Part shown: positions 8,570-17,668 of the stretch, in pieces | Layout: the number at the start of each line of letters is the position of its first letter | Position numbering within the stretch: position 1 is the stretch's first letter | Source: Zunongwangia atlantica 22II14-10F7 | GTDB lineage: Bacteria; Bacteroidota; Bacteroidia; Flavobacteriales; Flavobacteriaceae | Direction of reading: 5' to 3' | Length of the DNA: 64,000 nucleotides | Assembly (NCBI RefSeq): GCF_002094855.1 | Contig: NZ_ARYN01000013.1 | Location: 1-64,000 of the forward strand | Translations under genes and position numbers: made by a program | Notes under the pieces: model-generated | What the model was told of the DNA's origin: nothing | Database searches by the model: none | The model's input: the letters and a program-made list of their open reading frames with translations, nothing else

Positions 8570-10363
8570 CTAAAACTTATAAAGCAGCGGAATTAATAGT
8601 GTAGCAATAATCCAGAATAGTATATTAAGGAGCGTCCCAACCTTTATAAAATCAAAGAATTTATACTGGCCAGCACTATACACCATAGTATTAGTCTGGT
8701 AACCTACCGGTGTCATAAAACTAGCTGAAGCAGCAAACATAATCGCCATTAAAAATGGCATTGGGCTCAGTCCTAAATTAACTGCAGTTGCTATAGCAAT
8801 TGGTGTAAGTAATGCCGCTGCAGCATTATTGGACATGATCTCGGTTAACATAGAGGTTACTAAGTATAATCCAGAGACAATTGCTATTGGTCCCCAATCG
8901 CCTAAAGTTTCAACAAGTGTATTGGCAATCGTTAAATCCAAACCAGTATTACTCATCGCTGTTCCCATACTTAATGCCCCTGCCAACAGAAAAATGATTT
9001 TCCAGTTAATAGCCTGATACATTTCTTTCATTGATATTGTTTTCAGCAAAACCAATAGCGTAACACCCGTTATTGCTCCAACCATAATATCAAGGATATT
9101 AAATGTTGCTAATAAAACAACTCCTAAAATCACACTTATTACAGTGTAGAATTTTTTCTTATCAAAATCTGTGATTACATCTTCAGATAATACGATAAAA
9201 GGAGCATTTTGAGAGCTTCCTTTTTTCCTCAATTCTTTCACATAATGCGTTTTCACTTCAGCCAAAACAACATCTCCTGCTTTCAACTTTACATCATAAA
9301 GCTGATCATGCCTAACTTCTTCTCTATGCCTTATAGCCAAAGGAATCGCTCTGTAACGCCTTCTAAAATCCATAGATTTTAGGGTTTTCCCATCTATTTC
9401 TGAATTTGCCGTTAAAACCAGCTCTACAATGGTAGAATTTGTACCCTTAAGATCGTCATCTCCAATCTTTATCGAAGTACCAACAACAATTTTAGCCCTA
9501 TCCTTTAAGGACTTTATTTTTTCAACATCACATCGCACTTTTAAAATATCTGATTTTTCAAGTATAAAATCTCCCGCTGGTAATGTAAACTTTTGATCTC
9601 CGCGCCTAATTTCTATGATGTCCATCTCTAGTTCTTTTACCAAACCGGAGTCCATAATCTTCTTTCCAATAGAACCGGAGTCTTCCAGAAGTTCAATTTC
9701 AGTTAAATAACCACTCATCTGAAATTTAGCTTTTAGATCTTTATTACTTTTTCGATCCGGTAAGATCTTTACGCCAAAAAATATCATGTACAATATCCCA
9801 ACAAGCATAAAAATTAATCCAAGCGGAGTCATATCGAACATTGAAATTGGAATACCAGCCTGATCTTCAGAAATACTACTTACAAGAATATTAGTTGAAG
9901 TACCAATCAAAGTACAGGTTCCTCCAAAAATAGATGCAAATGAAAGCGGGATTAGCATTTTAGAAGGACTTTGGCCAGAAGAATGCGCTATCTGAATAAT
10001 TACAGGAATAAAAACGGCCACTACCGGGGTATTATTTATAAAAGCTGAAATACCAGCAATAAGAATCATCATTAAAACGATTCCCATACTAAACCGATGT
10101 CTAAAAATGGAGGATAACCGATGTGCCATCACCTGTAAAGCACCGGTTTTAAGCAAGGCTGCACTCAACACAAACATAAAAGCAACCGTCATCGTAGCTT
10201 TGTTGCTAAAACCAGCCACGCCTTCCTGTGGAGAAATAACTCCGGTTAAAACCAAAACCAACATAACCGATAAGGCTACTAGGTCAATAGATAAAAGTTC
10301 GGTAGCAAAGAGAATAATTGCACCAACTATAACAACTAATGTTATAATGGCCTCGACAGACAT
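8570..10363 (-). CDS. SLC13/DASS family permease with two RCK-C (TrkA-C) domains
   Basis: Integral membrane transporter of about 597 residues of the SLC13/CitM/ArsB-like superfamily, probably moving dicarboxylates or sulfate with Na+. Hydrophobic helices at both ends (about 1-180 and 385-597) flank a soluble centre (about 200-370) with two consecutive TrkA-C/RCK-C-like domains, the usual arrangement in the bacterial SLC13 subgroup. Repeated conserved phrases include [14 protein letters not shown] and the C-terminal [15 protein letters not shown] choose the ATG at 10363 ([10 protein letters not shown]), which begins directly with the first membrane helix; an earlier in-frame codon at 10411 would add a 16-residue tail. 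The substrate cannot be read from sequence. Confidence 0.85.
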   Translation of the reverse strand: MSVEAIITLVVIVGAIILFATELLSIDLVALSVMLVLVLTGVISPQEGVAGFSNKATMTVAFMFVLSAALLKTGALQVMAHRLSSIFRHRFSMGIVLMMILIAGISAFINNTPVVAVFIPVIIQIAHSSGQSPSKMLIPLSFASIFGGTCTLIGTSTNILVSSISEDQAGIPISMFDMTPLGLIFMLVGILYMIFFGVKILPDRKSNKDLKAKFQMSGYLTEIELLEDSGSIGKKIMDSGLVKELEMDIIEIRRGDQKFTLPAGDFILEKSDILKVRCDVEKIKSLKDRAKIVVGTSIKIGDDDLKGTNSTIVELVLTANSEIDGKTLKSMDFRRRYRAIPLAIRHREEVRHDQLYDVKLKAGDVVLAEVKTHYVKELRKKGSSQNAPFIVLSEDVITDFDKKKFYTVISVILGVVLLATFNILDIMVGAITGVTLLVLLKTISMKEMYQAINWKIIFLLAGALSMGTAMSNTGLDLTIANTLVETLGDWGPIAIVSGLYLVTSMLTEIMSNNAAAALLTPIAIATAVNLGLSPMPFLMAIMFAASASFMTPVGYQTNTMVYSAGQYKFFDFIKVGTLLNILFWIIATLLIPLLYKF

Positions 10364-10430
10364 ATGTTCAAGCTTAGTATTAGTATAAAAAACCAAAGAT
10401 AAATAAACCAATCCCTGATTAAAACAAAAA

Positions 10431-10459
10431 AGCCCTCAAAAAATTTGAGGGCTTTTTTT
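10431..10459 (-). terminator. Terminator after tRNA-Gln
   Basis: AGCCCTCAAA (10431-10440) pairs with TTTGAGGGCT (10444-10453), with a three-base loop and T/A runs on both sides. On the minus strand it follows the tRNA 3' end immediately and separates it from the downstream permease gene. T tracts on both strands mean it could work either way. Confidence 0.85.
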
Positions 10460-10460
10460 G

Positions 10461-10533
10461 TTGGCCTACTAGGGCTCGAACCTAGACTCTTCTGGACCAA
10501 AACCAGACGTGTTGCCAGTTACACCATAGGCCA
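10461..10533 (-). tRNA. tRNA-Gln (anticodon UUG)
   Basis: The minus-strand cloverleaf has acceptor stem TGGCCTA/TAGGCCA, anticodon stem TCTGG/CCAGA around loop TTTTGGT (anticodon TTG at 10500-10498), and a T arm with GGTTCGAGCC. The discriminator is A and the genome does not encode CCA (the next bases are CAA), so CCA must be added after transcription. It has its own promoter and terminator. Confidence 0.97.
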
Positions 10534-10550
10534 TTGCTGTAATGCGGATG

Positions 10551-10580
10551 CAAATTTAAAACAAAGTTTCATTTCCACAA
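10551..10580 (-). promoter_or_regulatory. Promoter of tRNA-Gln (exact Bacteroidota consensus)
   Basis: On the minus strand, TTG (10580-10578), a 19-base spacer and TAAATTTG (10558-10551) match the Bacteroidota -33/-7 consensus TTG-N19-TAnnTTTG exactly. The tRNA begins 18 bases downstream. The 16-base core TTTTAAATTTGCATCC recurs exactly at 27186-27205 near an unannotated RNA. Confidence 0.8.
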
Positions 10581-10837
10581 ACATTTTTGAAAAAAAATTT
10601 AGTTCCCCTATAAAAAAAACCTTGTTCAAAATTAAAATTAACAATAAACTACAACATATCAATATTCTACGTTTTTCGAACCAATTCTTGCATTCAAATA
10701 ATTACTATAAGTTCTGACAAAAGTTAAGCACCTGCAGCCAGAATTCTACTAAAAATAAAATAGTTTACATTAGCGTTATTAAGGTGTTCAATATTTTTAT
10801 TACTAAATTCGCCACACAAGATTCAAGAATATAACAA

Positions 10838-13800
10838 ATGACAGAATTCAACTTTAAAAAGTGGAACATTATCACCGGTTGGGTGATCTTCGCCATTGCA
10901 CTTTTTACTTATAGTTCGACTTTAGAGCCTACCGCTAGTTTTTGGGATGCGGGAGAATACATATCAACTTCAGCAAACCTGGAAGTAGGACATCCCCCAG
11001 GAGCGCCACTTTATCAAATGCTAGGTGCATTCTTTTCAACTTTTGCCCCAGATAATTCAAACATCGCTTTAATGGTAAACTTTATGTCTGGTCTGGCCAG
11101 TGCATTTGCCATTTTGTTTATGTTTTGGTCGATCTCAATTCTCGTAAGAAAAATTTCGGGTCCTGCTGAAAGTCTGAGTTTTTCAGGAAAACTTGCTGTT
11201 TTGGGAAGTGCAGCAGTTGGATCTTTAGCTTTTACTTTTACAGATAGTTTTTGGTTTAGCGCCGTTGAAGCCGAAGTTTACGCAGCAGCAGCCTGCCTCA
11301 TGTCTATCATGTTTTATCTAGGACTGCTTTGGGAACGCGATATGTTCGAAGCTCGTGGAAACAAATGGCTTATATTAATCTCACTTGTAACAGGACTTAC
11401 GTTTGGGATTCACTTTATGGGATTACTTACCATCCCGGCAATTGGCTTCCTTTATTTCTTCAAAAACTACCCAAAAGTTACTATTAAAAATTTTATCGTT
11501 GCCAATATTGTAGTGGTAGCCGTATTATTATTTATTTTTAAACTATTACTACCTTATACGCTTACATTTTTCTCGGCTTCAGAGGTTTTCTTCACTAATT
11601 CGTTAGGAATGCCTTTTAACACTGGGACGATTATAGCTTTTTTAGCTGTTATTGCTATTTTTTACTTCGGAATAAAATGGAGTATTAAAAACAAAAAAAC
11701 CGAAGTAAACACCCTCCTACACTGTATTCTTTTTATATTAATTGGTTTCTCGTGTTGGATCATGCTGCCCATTAGATCCAATGCCCCTACAGTAATTAAT
11801 GAAAATAGCCCAGATAACGCTAGAGAATTATTAGCATACTATAATAGGGAACAATACGGTGAAACTCATCTTTTCTTTGGGCCGCAATGGTCTGAAATGT
11901 ACGCCGGTTTAGATGAAGAAAACCCTTACAGTGATAAAAAACCTAAATACGAAAAAAGTGAAAAATTAGGTAAGTATATTATTGTAAACGACTGGAAGAA
12001 CACCAAACAAAATTTAGATGACGCTCACAAAACCTTCCTTCCAAGAATGTGGAGTACAGAGCACGCTTCTAATTATATGGATCTTACCGGGCCGCTTCAA
12101 TTTACGGTTAAACAGGAATATCAGGGCGAAGAACGCTTAATGCAGGCGATCTCTCAATTTAAACAACGCTACTCTAATGGCGAGCTTGATAATAGCGACT
12201 ATCATAAATTCCTTCAGCAATTTAGTGATTATATCGATGTTGAAAAACCAAGCGCTTCTGCCAATTTCTCTTATTTACTAGAATACCAGATTGGTTATAT
12301 GTACTGGCGTTATTTTATGTGGAATTTTGTTGGACGCCAGGATGACATTCAGGGAAAATATACAGATTTACACGGAAATTGGTTAAGCGGCATTAAACCA
12401 ATAGACGAGTGGCATATTGGGCCGCAGGATAACTTGCCAGACGATGTAAAAAATAATCCTGCTAGAAATACCTATTACTTCTTACCCTTCATTTTAGGTT
12501 TTATTGGTTTCTTTTTTCATCTAAATCGTGACAAAAAGAACTTTTGGGTGCTTTTAGTTTTCTTCCTGTTTACAGGAATTGCACTAAAAATATACTTAAA
12601 TGAAAGACCATTCGAACCTCGGGAAAGAGATTATGCTTTAGTAGGATCTTTCTATGTTTTTGCTATGTGGATTGGATTTGGAGTTTATGCGATTTACGAT
12701 AAATTGAAAAATTATGTCTCTCCAAAACTTGCTGCACCAATTGTAATTATTGCCTCGCTAATTGTACCTGGGATTATGGCTGCTGAAAACTGGGACGATC
12801 ACGATCGCTCAGACAAGTATTCGGCTTTAGCAATGGCAAAAATGTATTTGGATTCTGTAGAACAAAACGGAATCATATTCACTATTGGAGACAACGATAC
12901 TTTTGCGCTTTGGTATGCACAACAAATTGAACGATACAGGCTTGATGTTAGAATCATAAACACAAGCTTATTTGCAACCGACTGGTATATCGACCAAATG
13001 AAGCGGAAAGCCTTTGATAGTGACCCAATACCATCGCAATTAGAACATGAATTTTATAGCGGTAAAAATGATATCGTGGTGGGTCGCGAGATCACTCAGG
13101 ACACTCTAAATATCAAACAATGGATGAATTATATTGAAAGTGACGATCCAAGAACAAAACTTGAATATTCTGAGGACGAAACCTTCAACACTTATCCATC
13201 TAAACATGTAAGAATTCCAGTAAACAAAGAAACTGTTCTTAAAAACGGAATCGTAGATCCTAGCGAAGCAGATTTAATCGTAGACCATATCGATATCGAA
13301 ATTGGCTCTAACCTTATCTATAAAAACCGATTATTAATGCTAGACATTATCGCTAACAATAATTGGGAACGCCCAATTTACTTTACAGGCGGTAGCTACG
13401 GTGACGACGATTATCTGTGGATGAAGGATTATCTGGAATTAGAAGGTGTTGCCTACAAACTAGTACCTATTAAAACTCCTGTTAACCCAAGAAATCCATT
13501 TGATATGGGAAGGGTAAACACAGATAAAATGTACGATATCGTAACCAACTGGGATTGGGGTAATATGGGCGATCCAAATATTTACCATGACCCAGAAACT
13601 CGTAAAAACTCGATCACGTACAGGAGCAATCTTGCCCGCTTAGTAGAAAACTTACTTAACGAAGGTGATAAAGAGCGAGCTAAAGAAATCCTGGATCTTG
13701 GCATGGAAAATATGCCTGTAGATTATTATGGATATTATACATTATTAGAACCATTTATAGACGGTTACTATAAAGTTGGCGAAGATGAAAAAGCAAGACA

Positions 13801-14143
13801 ACTTTGGAGTAAAGTAGCCGAAAAATATCAGCAAAACCTAGATTGGTATAGCGATTGGGATTTCCAAAGACAACGTCGTTATGCTGAAGAGATCTTTACC
13901 GATGTTGAACGCTATCGTGGACTCGTAGATATTCTTGTTAGAAATCAAGACGAGGAAATTGTTAAAGAAAAAGCAGCTGAATTTAATGATTACCTCAAAA
14001 AATTCCAGCATTTCTATTCTGAAGAGGAAGGTATCGAGCCAGAAATCTCTCCTGAAGAGCAATTGCGCCAGCAACAACTTCAGCAGGAATTAAACCAGGG
14101 GCAGGATGCCCAGGATTCTATTACAATCGATGCTGATCAATAA
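10838..14143 (+). CDS. DUF2723 (TMEM260-like) membrane protein with C-terminal helical-repeat tail
   Basis: Very large membrane protein of 1101 residues. The N-terminal DUF2723 region (about 1-330) carries about eight hydrophobic helices and the signature SFWDAGEYISTSANLEVGHP, whose acidic residues resemble the catalytic loop of GT-C glycosyltransferases. More helices follow at about 555-650, then a soluble region with ENWDDHDRS and GDNDTFALWYAQQ, and a C-terminal helical-repeat (TPR-like) tail ending in a Gln-rich stretch. DUF2723 is related to the eukaryotic protein O-mannosyltransferase TMEM260, so a role in protein or envelope O-glycosylation is likely, but the donor and acceptor are unknown. 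It is monocistronic, closed by a strong hairpin at 14150. Confidence 0.85.
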   Translation: MTEFNFKKWNIITGWVIFAIALFTYSSTLEPTASFWDAGEYISTSANLEVGHPPGAPLYQMLGAFFSTFAPDNSNIALMVNFMSGLASAFAILFMFWSISILVRKISGPAESLSFSGKLAVLGSAAVGSLAFTFTDSFWFSAVEAEVYAAAACLMSIMFYLGLLWERDMFEARGNKWLILISLVTGLTFGIHFMGLLTIPAIGFLYFFKNYPKVTIKNFIVANIVVVAVLLFIFKLLLPYTLTFFSASEVFFTNSLGMPFNTGTIIAFLAVIAIFYFGIKWSIKNKKTEVNTLLHCILFILIGFSCWIMLPIRSNAPTVINENSPDNARELLAYYNREQYGETHLFFGPQWSEMYAGLDEENPYSDKKPKYEKSEKLGKYIIVNDWKNTKQNLDDAHKTFLPRMWSTEHASNYMDLTGPLQFTVKQEYQGEERLMQAISQFKQRYSNGELDNSDYHKFLQQFSDYIDVEKPSASANFSYLLEYQIGYMYWRYFMWNFVGRQDDIQGKYTDLHGNWLSGIKPIDEWHIGPQDNLPDDVKNNPARNTYYFLPFILGFIGFFFHLNRDKKNFWVLLVFFLFTGIALKIYLNERPFEPRERDYALVGSFYVFAMWIGFGVYAIYDKLKNYVSPKLAAPIVIIASLIVPGIMAAENWDDHDRSDKYSALAMAKMYLDSVEQNGIIFTIGDNDTFALWYAQQIERYRLDVRIINTSLFATDWYIDQMKRKAFDSDPIPSQLEHEFYSGKNDIVVGREITQDTLNIKQWMNYIESDDPRTKLEYSEDETFNTYPSKHVRIPVNKETVLKNGIVDPSEADLIVDHIDIEIGSNLIYKNRLLMLDIIANNNWERPIYFTGGSYGDDDYLWMKDYLELEGVAYKLVPIKTPVNPRNPFDMGRVNTDKMYDIVTNWDWGNMGDPNIYHDPETRKNSITYRSNLARLVENLLNEGDKERAKEILDLGMENMPVDYYGYYTLLEPFIDGYYKVGEDEKARQLWSKVAEKYQQNLDWYSDWDFQRQRRYAEEIFTDVERYRGLVDILVRNQDEEIVKEKAAEFNDYLKKFQHFYSEEEGIEPEISPEEQLRQQQLQQELNQGQDAQDSITIDADQ

Positions 14144-14149
14144 AATAAA

Positions 14150-14188
14150 ATGGCCTTAAAATATCGAATTTCGATATTTTAAGGCCAT
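14150..14188 (+). terminator. 18-bp perfect hairpin abutting the next start codon
   Basis: ATGGCCTTAAAATATCGA (14150-14167) is fully complementary to the segment ending at 14188, with a three-base loop, and is followed by ATTTTC. It ends the DUF2723 transcript. The ATG of the next gene is only seven bases beyond it, so it also occupies that gene's leader. The T run is short, so efficiency is uncertain. Confidence 0.75.
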
Positions 14189-14194
14189 ATTTTC

Positions 14195-14842
14195 ATGAAT
14201 CGCTTTATTCTTAAATATCCGTGGATTTTAAAAAAGCTATACCCCAGAAGGCTTTCAAAAATTACTGCGGAAAACACCCTGTTTTTAACTTTTGATGACG
14301 GCCCAATTCCTGAAATTACTCCCTGGGTTTTAAATCTGCTTGAAAAACACTCGGCCAAAGCCACATTTTTCTGCATTGGTGATAATGTGCGAAAACATCC
14401 TGAAGTTTTTCTGCAAATAAAAGCTAAAGGCCACGCTATTGGCAACCACACCTTCAATCATTTAGATGGTTGGAAGACTTCAACTTCAGATTATATTGAG
14501 AATTTCAAAAAAGCAGAAGAAATCATCGAATCTCAGCTTCAACAAAAATTAATTTCCGAAGAAAAATTATTTAGACCGCCCTACGGAAAGATTAAAAATA
14601 AACAAGCCGCCAAAATCACCAATCTTGGCTATAGGATCGTAATGTGGGATGTAATTACCGGAGATTATGATAATACTTACAGTGCAGAAAAATGCTTAAA
14701 AAATACCCGAAATTTGATAAAATCGGGTAGTATTATTGTTTTTCACGATAGCCTAAAAGCTGAAAAGAATTTAAAATACGTCCTTCCAAAAATATTAGAA
14801 GAATATGCGCAAAAAGGCTGGAAATTCGAAGCTTTATTTTAA
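14195..14842 (+). CDS. Polysaccharide deacetylase (NodB homology) family protein
   Basis: Carbohydrate esterase family 4 protein of 215 residues that removes N- or O-acetyl groups from polysaccharide or peptidoglycan. The five NodB motifs are all present: TFDDGP (catalytic Asp34 and metal Asp35), HTFNH (metal His85 and His89), RPPYGK, MWDVITGDY and the final IIVFHDS with a catalytic His. The N-terminus (MNRFILKYPWILKKLYPRR) is basic and weakly hydrophobic, not a clear signal peptide. Its stop overlaps the stop of the convergent thioredoxin-like gene in a shared TTAA. The start is right after a strong hairpin, so expression must come from read-through or from a promoter inside the hairpin region. 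Confidence 0.9.
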   Translation: MNRFILKYPWILKKLYPRRLSKITAENTLFLTFDDGPIPEITPWVLNLLEKHSAKATFFCIGDNVRKHPEVFLQIKAKGHAIGNHTFNHLDGWKTSTSDYIENFKKAEEIIESQLQQKLISEEKLFRPPYGKIKNKQAAKITNLGYRIVMWDVITGDYDNTYSAEKCLKNTRNLIKSGSIIVFHDSLKAEKNLKYVLPKILEEYAQKGWKFEALF

Positions 14843-15135
14843 GCGTATTGCTCTAAAAGCGCAATGATAGATTCGGCATTTTGCTCACCACTTTTACGCC
14901 ACATCATTTCACCATTTTTATAAATCATAAGCGTTGGCAAACCTTTCACTCTAAGTGCCTCGGCCAATTGCGTGTTCTTATCGACATCGATTTTAATCAC
15001 TTTAGCCTTATCTCCAACCGCAGAAGCTACATCTCTTAACACCGGATGCATCTTTACGGAAGCTTCATTCCATTCAGTATAAAAATCGATAAGCACTGGT
15101 ATATTTAAACCTACTATTTCTCCAAATTTTGACAT
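14839..15135 (-). CDS. Thioredoxin-fold protein lacking both redox cysteines
   Basis: 98-residue single thioredoxin-fold domain. The fold markers are intact: Asp17, Trp22, the KIDVDKN strand and the cis-proline in GLPTLMIY (Pro67). At the place of the WCGPC motif the sequence is W22-N-E-A-S26, and the protein contains no cysteine at all, so it cannot do disulfide exchange. It may serve as a chaperone, a binding module or a glutathione/Fe-S unrelated scaffold; that is inference. The name thioredoxin alone would mislead. The gene is a single unit convergent with the NodB gene. Confidence 0.85.
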   Translation of the reverse strand: MSKFGEIVGLNIPVLIDFYTEWNEASVKMHPVLRDVASAVGDKAKVIKIDVDKNTQLAEALRVKGLPTLMIYKNGEMMWRKSGEQNAESIIALLEQYA

Positions 15136-15258
15136 AAAATTGAGCTTTACTCGATATTTGAGGTTTTAAACTTTATTTTTTTTACTGAAGCCAGATCTAT
15201 AAAAACCCGCTTCTAAACATGTAAAACGCTATATAATCAAATATAGCAAAAATTGTTA

Positions 15259-16473
15259 CTAGGCAGGAGCAGCACCTTTACGTAATTCTATCACACTAAT
15301 TTCTGGCCACATCCCAACTCTTCCAGGAAAAGCTAGATACCCAAATCCCCTATTTACGTTTATATATCTATTATTCTCCTTATAAATCCCAGCCCAGTTT
15401 TTATAACGATACTTTGCCGGACTCCATTTTAAAAAACCGGGAATTTCTATTCCAAATTGCATACCGTGTGTATGCCCACTTAAAGTTAAATGATAAAATT
15501 TGTTATGATCCTTTACTTTTTCCTGCCAATGTGAGGGATCATGACTTAAAAGTATTTTAAAATCATGATCAGCAACATTTTTACCCGCTAAATCAAGATC
15601 ACCTGCTTTTTTAAAGTGACCTCCTCCCCAGTTTTCAACACCAACAATGGCGATTTTTTCACCATTTTTTTCCAAATAGCGATGTTCATTCAGCAACAAA
15701 TCCCATCCCATCTCGGCATGAGTAGTTTTTAAATCATTTAAATTTTGTTCTTTCTCACTATCACTATTCCAATTTACATAATCTCCATAATCATGATTTC
15801 CCAAAATAGAGTAAACACCGTCTTTTGCGCTAATAGTGCTAAAAAGGCTTTTCCAGTCCTTCATCTCTGTAGCCTTATTGTTTACAAGATCTCCTGTAAA
15901 AAATACAACATCAGTCTCTTGTTCCTTTAGCAAGTTTACTCCGTAAGCTACTTTTTCATGATTATCGAAACTTCCACTATGCACGTCACTAATCTGGCCA
16001 ATTCTATATCCATCAAAAGCTTTGGGCAAATCTTCAAAATACAAGGTGTATTTTAGTACTCTAAAATCGTACCTCCCTTTAAACATTCCGTATAAAACCG
16101 AAACAAAAGGAATGGCAGCCAAACCAAGTGCAATTTGACTTACAAACTTTCGCCTTCCTGGTGCTTTGTAACCCGTTCCTGAAAAAGCTTTGAAAATCCC
16201 GATAAAAAAACGTACAATATCTTCTCCAAACATAAAGATCACCAGCACTAATTTTGCAAGCAAAAAAGCCAGAACAATCCCAAAAGCAAAACCAATAGCA
16301 CTAAAAAAACCACCTCCAGAAGATTGCCATTGATAAACAAAATTACCAATTACCAAGAGGCTGATTAAAAAATAAACAACAGCAACAAGCCAAGATCGAT
16401 TAAGACTTCGTAAAGCCTGATAAGCATAAATATCGATAAGTAAATAGAAGGCAATAAACAGCAGCCAGCGCAT
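15259..16473 (-). CDS. Membrane-anchored metallophosphoesterase
   Basis: 404-residue calcineurin-like phosphoesterase (YkuE/YaeI type). Three or four hydrophobic helices (about residues 1-95) and a further one at about 112-130 precede the catalytic domain. The dimetal motifs are complete: ISDVHSG (Asp163, His165), FTGDLVNN (Asp195), GNHDYG, and SGHTHGMQFG near the C-terminus. Members hydrolyse phosphodiesters or remove phosphate from lipids such as UDP-diacylglucosamine-like substrates. This one faces the periplasm or cytoplasm depending on topology, which I cannot settle. It is monocistronic; a weak AT hairpin (15232-15249) lies after the stop. Confidence 0.88.
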   Translation of the reverse strand: MRWLLFIAFYLLIDIYAYQALRSLNRSWLVAVVYFLISLLVIGNFVYQWQSSGGGFFSAIGFAFGIVLAFLLAKLVLVIFMFGEDIVRFFIGIFKAFSGTGYKAPGRRKFVSQIALGLAAIPFVSVLYGMFKGRYDFRVLKYTLYFEDLPKAFDGYRIGQISDVHSGSFDNHEKVAYGVNLLKEQETDVVFFTGDLVNNKATEMKDWKSLFSTISAKDGVYSILGNHDYGDYVNWNSDSEKEQNLNDLKTTHAEMGWDLLLNEHRYLEKNGEKIAIVGVENWGGGHFKKAGDLDLAGKNVADHDFKILLSHDPSHWQEKVKDHNKFYHLTLSGHTHGMQFGIEIPGFLKWSPAKYRYKNWAGIYKENNRYINVNRGFGYLAFPGRVGMWPEISVIELRKGAAPA

Positions 16474-16675
16474 AGAAAAGTAATTTATTTAGCGAAGGTA
16501 CTTTTAATCAAATCTTTAATAGGTATTTTTAAAACTAATTTAACGTAATAATCCCCGTAAACACTAGGCCGATCATTATAAAATCATAAAATTAACAGGC
16601 ATAAAATTGCGAGTTTACGCTTTAAAGTCTACCTTTCCGACAAAATACTCAGCTAAAACCTTATAGCTACGAATC

Positions 16676-17650
16676 ATGAAACGTAGAAATTTTATAAAAA
16701 AAGCAGGAATAACGGGGGCTGTGTTAGGAACAACACCTTCAATTTTTGCTAAGGATTTTTCGGTGAATCAAAACACAAAAAAATCTTCACTTCCAATAGC
16801 AATTGCCACCTGGAATTTTCACGAAGCTACCAAAAGAGCAGGAGAACTTTTAGACAACGGAACTTCAGCTTTAGATGCCGTTGAACAGGGTGTTATGGTT
16901 GAGGAAGCAAACCTTAAAAATACCACTGTTGGAAATGGTGGTGCACCAGATCGTGATGGAAATGTAACTTTAGACGCTTGTATTATGTCTCCAAACGGAA
17001 ATGCAGGATCTGTGGTTTATCTTAAAAATATTGAACATCCGGTTTCTGTTGCTCGTAAAGTAATGGAAGACACTCCTCATGTAATGCTCGCCGGTGAAGG
17101 TGCTTTACAATTTGCCATTCAAAATGGTTTCAAAAAGAAAAATCTACTTACCGAAAATTCTGAAAAAGCCTGGAAAGAATGGCTTAAGGAAAAAGAATAC
17201 AAGCCAATAATCAATATAGAAAACCACGACACTATTGGTATGCTTTGTATTGATAAAGACGGTGACATCGCAGGAGCTTGTACAACATCTGGCCTTGCTT
17301 ACAAAATGAACGGTCGTGTTGGAGATTCTCCAATTATTGGCTCGGGATTATTTGTAGATAACGAAGTTGGTGCCGCAGCCGCTACCGGAATGGGTGAAGC
17401 CATTATGAAAAGCGTTGGTAGCTTTTTAGTGGTAGAACTTATGAGAAACGGTAAATCCCCTCAGGAAGCCTGTAAAGAAGCTATCGAAAGGATTGTAAAG
17501 AAAAACGATAATCACAACGACTTTCAAGCCTGTTTTATTGCTATAAACAAAAATGGCGAAGTTGGTGGTTACAGTATTCACGACGGATTCTCGTACGCAA
17601 AATACCAGGACGGAGAAAACAAAAACGTAAAATGTAAAAGTCACCTGTAG
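16676..17650 (+). CDS. N(4)-(beta-N-acetylglucosaminyl)-L-asparaginase (glycosylasparaginase), exported
   Basis: Ntn-hydrolase that cleaves GlcNAc-Asn, the last step of N-glycoprotein breakdown, giving aspartate and GlcNAc-amine. The nucleophile is Thr186 in the autocleavage motif NHDTIGMLCID; self-processing before this Thr produces the alpha and beta subunits. The downstream motif GRVGDSPIIGSGLFVDN is also typical. The N-terminus MKRRNFIKKAGITG is twin-arginine-like, followed by a hydrophobic stretch and an Ala-Lys cut region, so export by Tat or Sec is likely. It is followed 18 bases later by a FucP-type sugar transporter, which suggests one operon for scavenging the released sugar. Confidence 0.92.
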   Translation: MKRRNFIKKAGITGAVLGTTPSIFAKDFSVNQNTKKSSLPIAIATWNFHEATKRAGELLDNGTSALDAVEQGVMVEEANLKNTTVGNGGAPDRDGNVTLDACIMSPNGNAGSVVYLKNIEHPVSVARKVMEDTPHVMLAGEGALQFAIQNGFKKKNLLTENSEKAWKEWLKEKEYKPIINIENHDTIGMLCIDKDGDIAGACTTSGLAYKMNGRVGDSPIIGSGLFVDNEVGAAAATGMGEAIMKSVGSFLVVELMRNGKSPQEACKEAIERIVKKNDNHNDFQACFIAINKNGEVGGYSIHDGFSYAKYQDGENKNVKCKSHL

Positions 17651-17668
17651 TGTACAGGTTCAATATTT

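Noticed and set aside
10445-10717. Plus-strand 90-codon frame overlapping tRNA-Gln
   Set aside because: It is the antisense of the tRNA and of its promoter and terminator and has no protein-like features.
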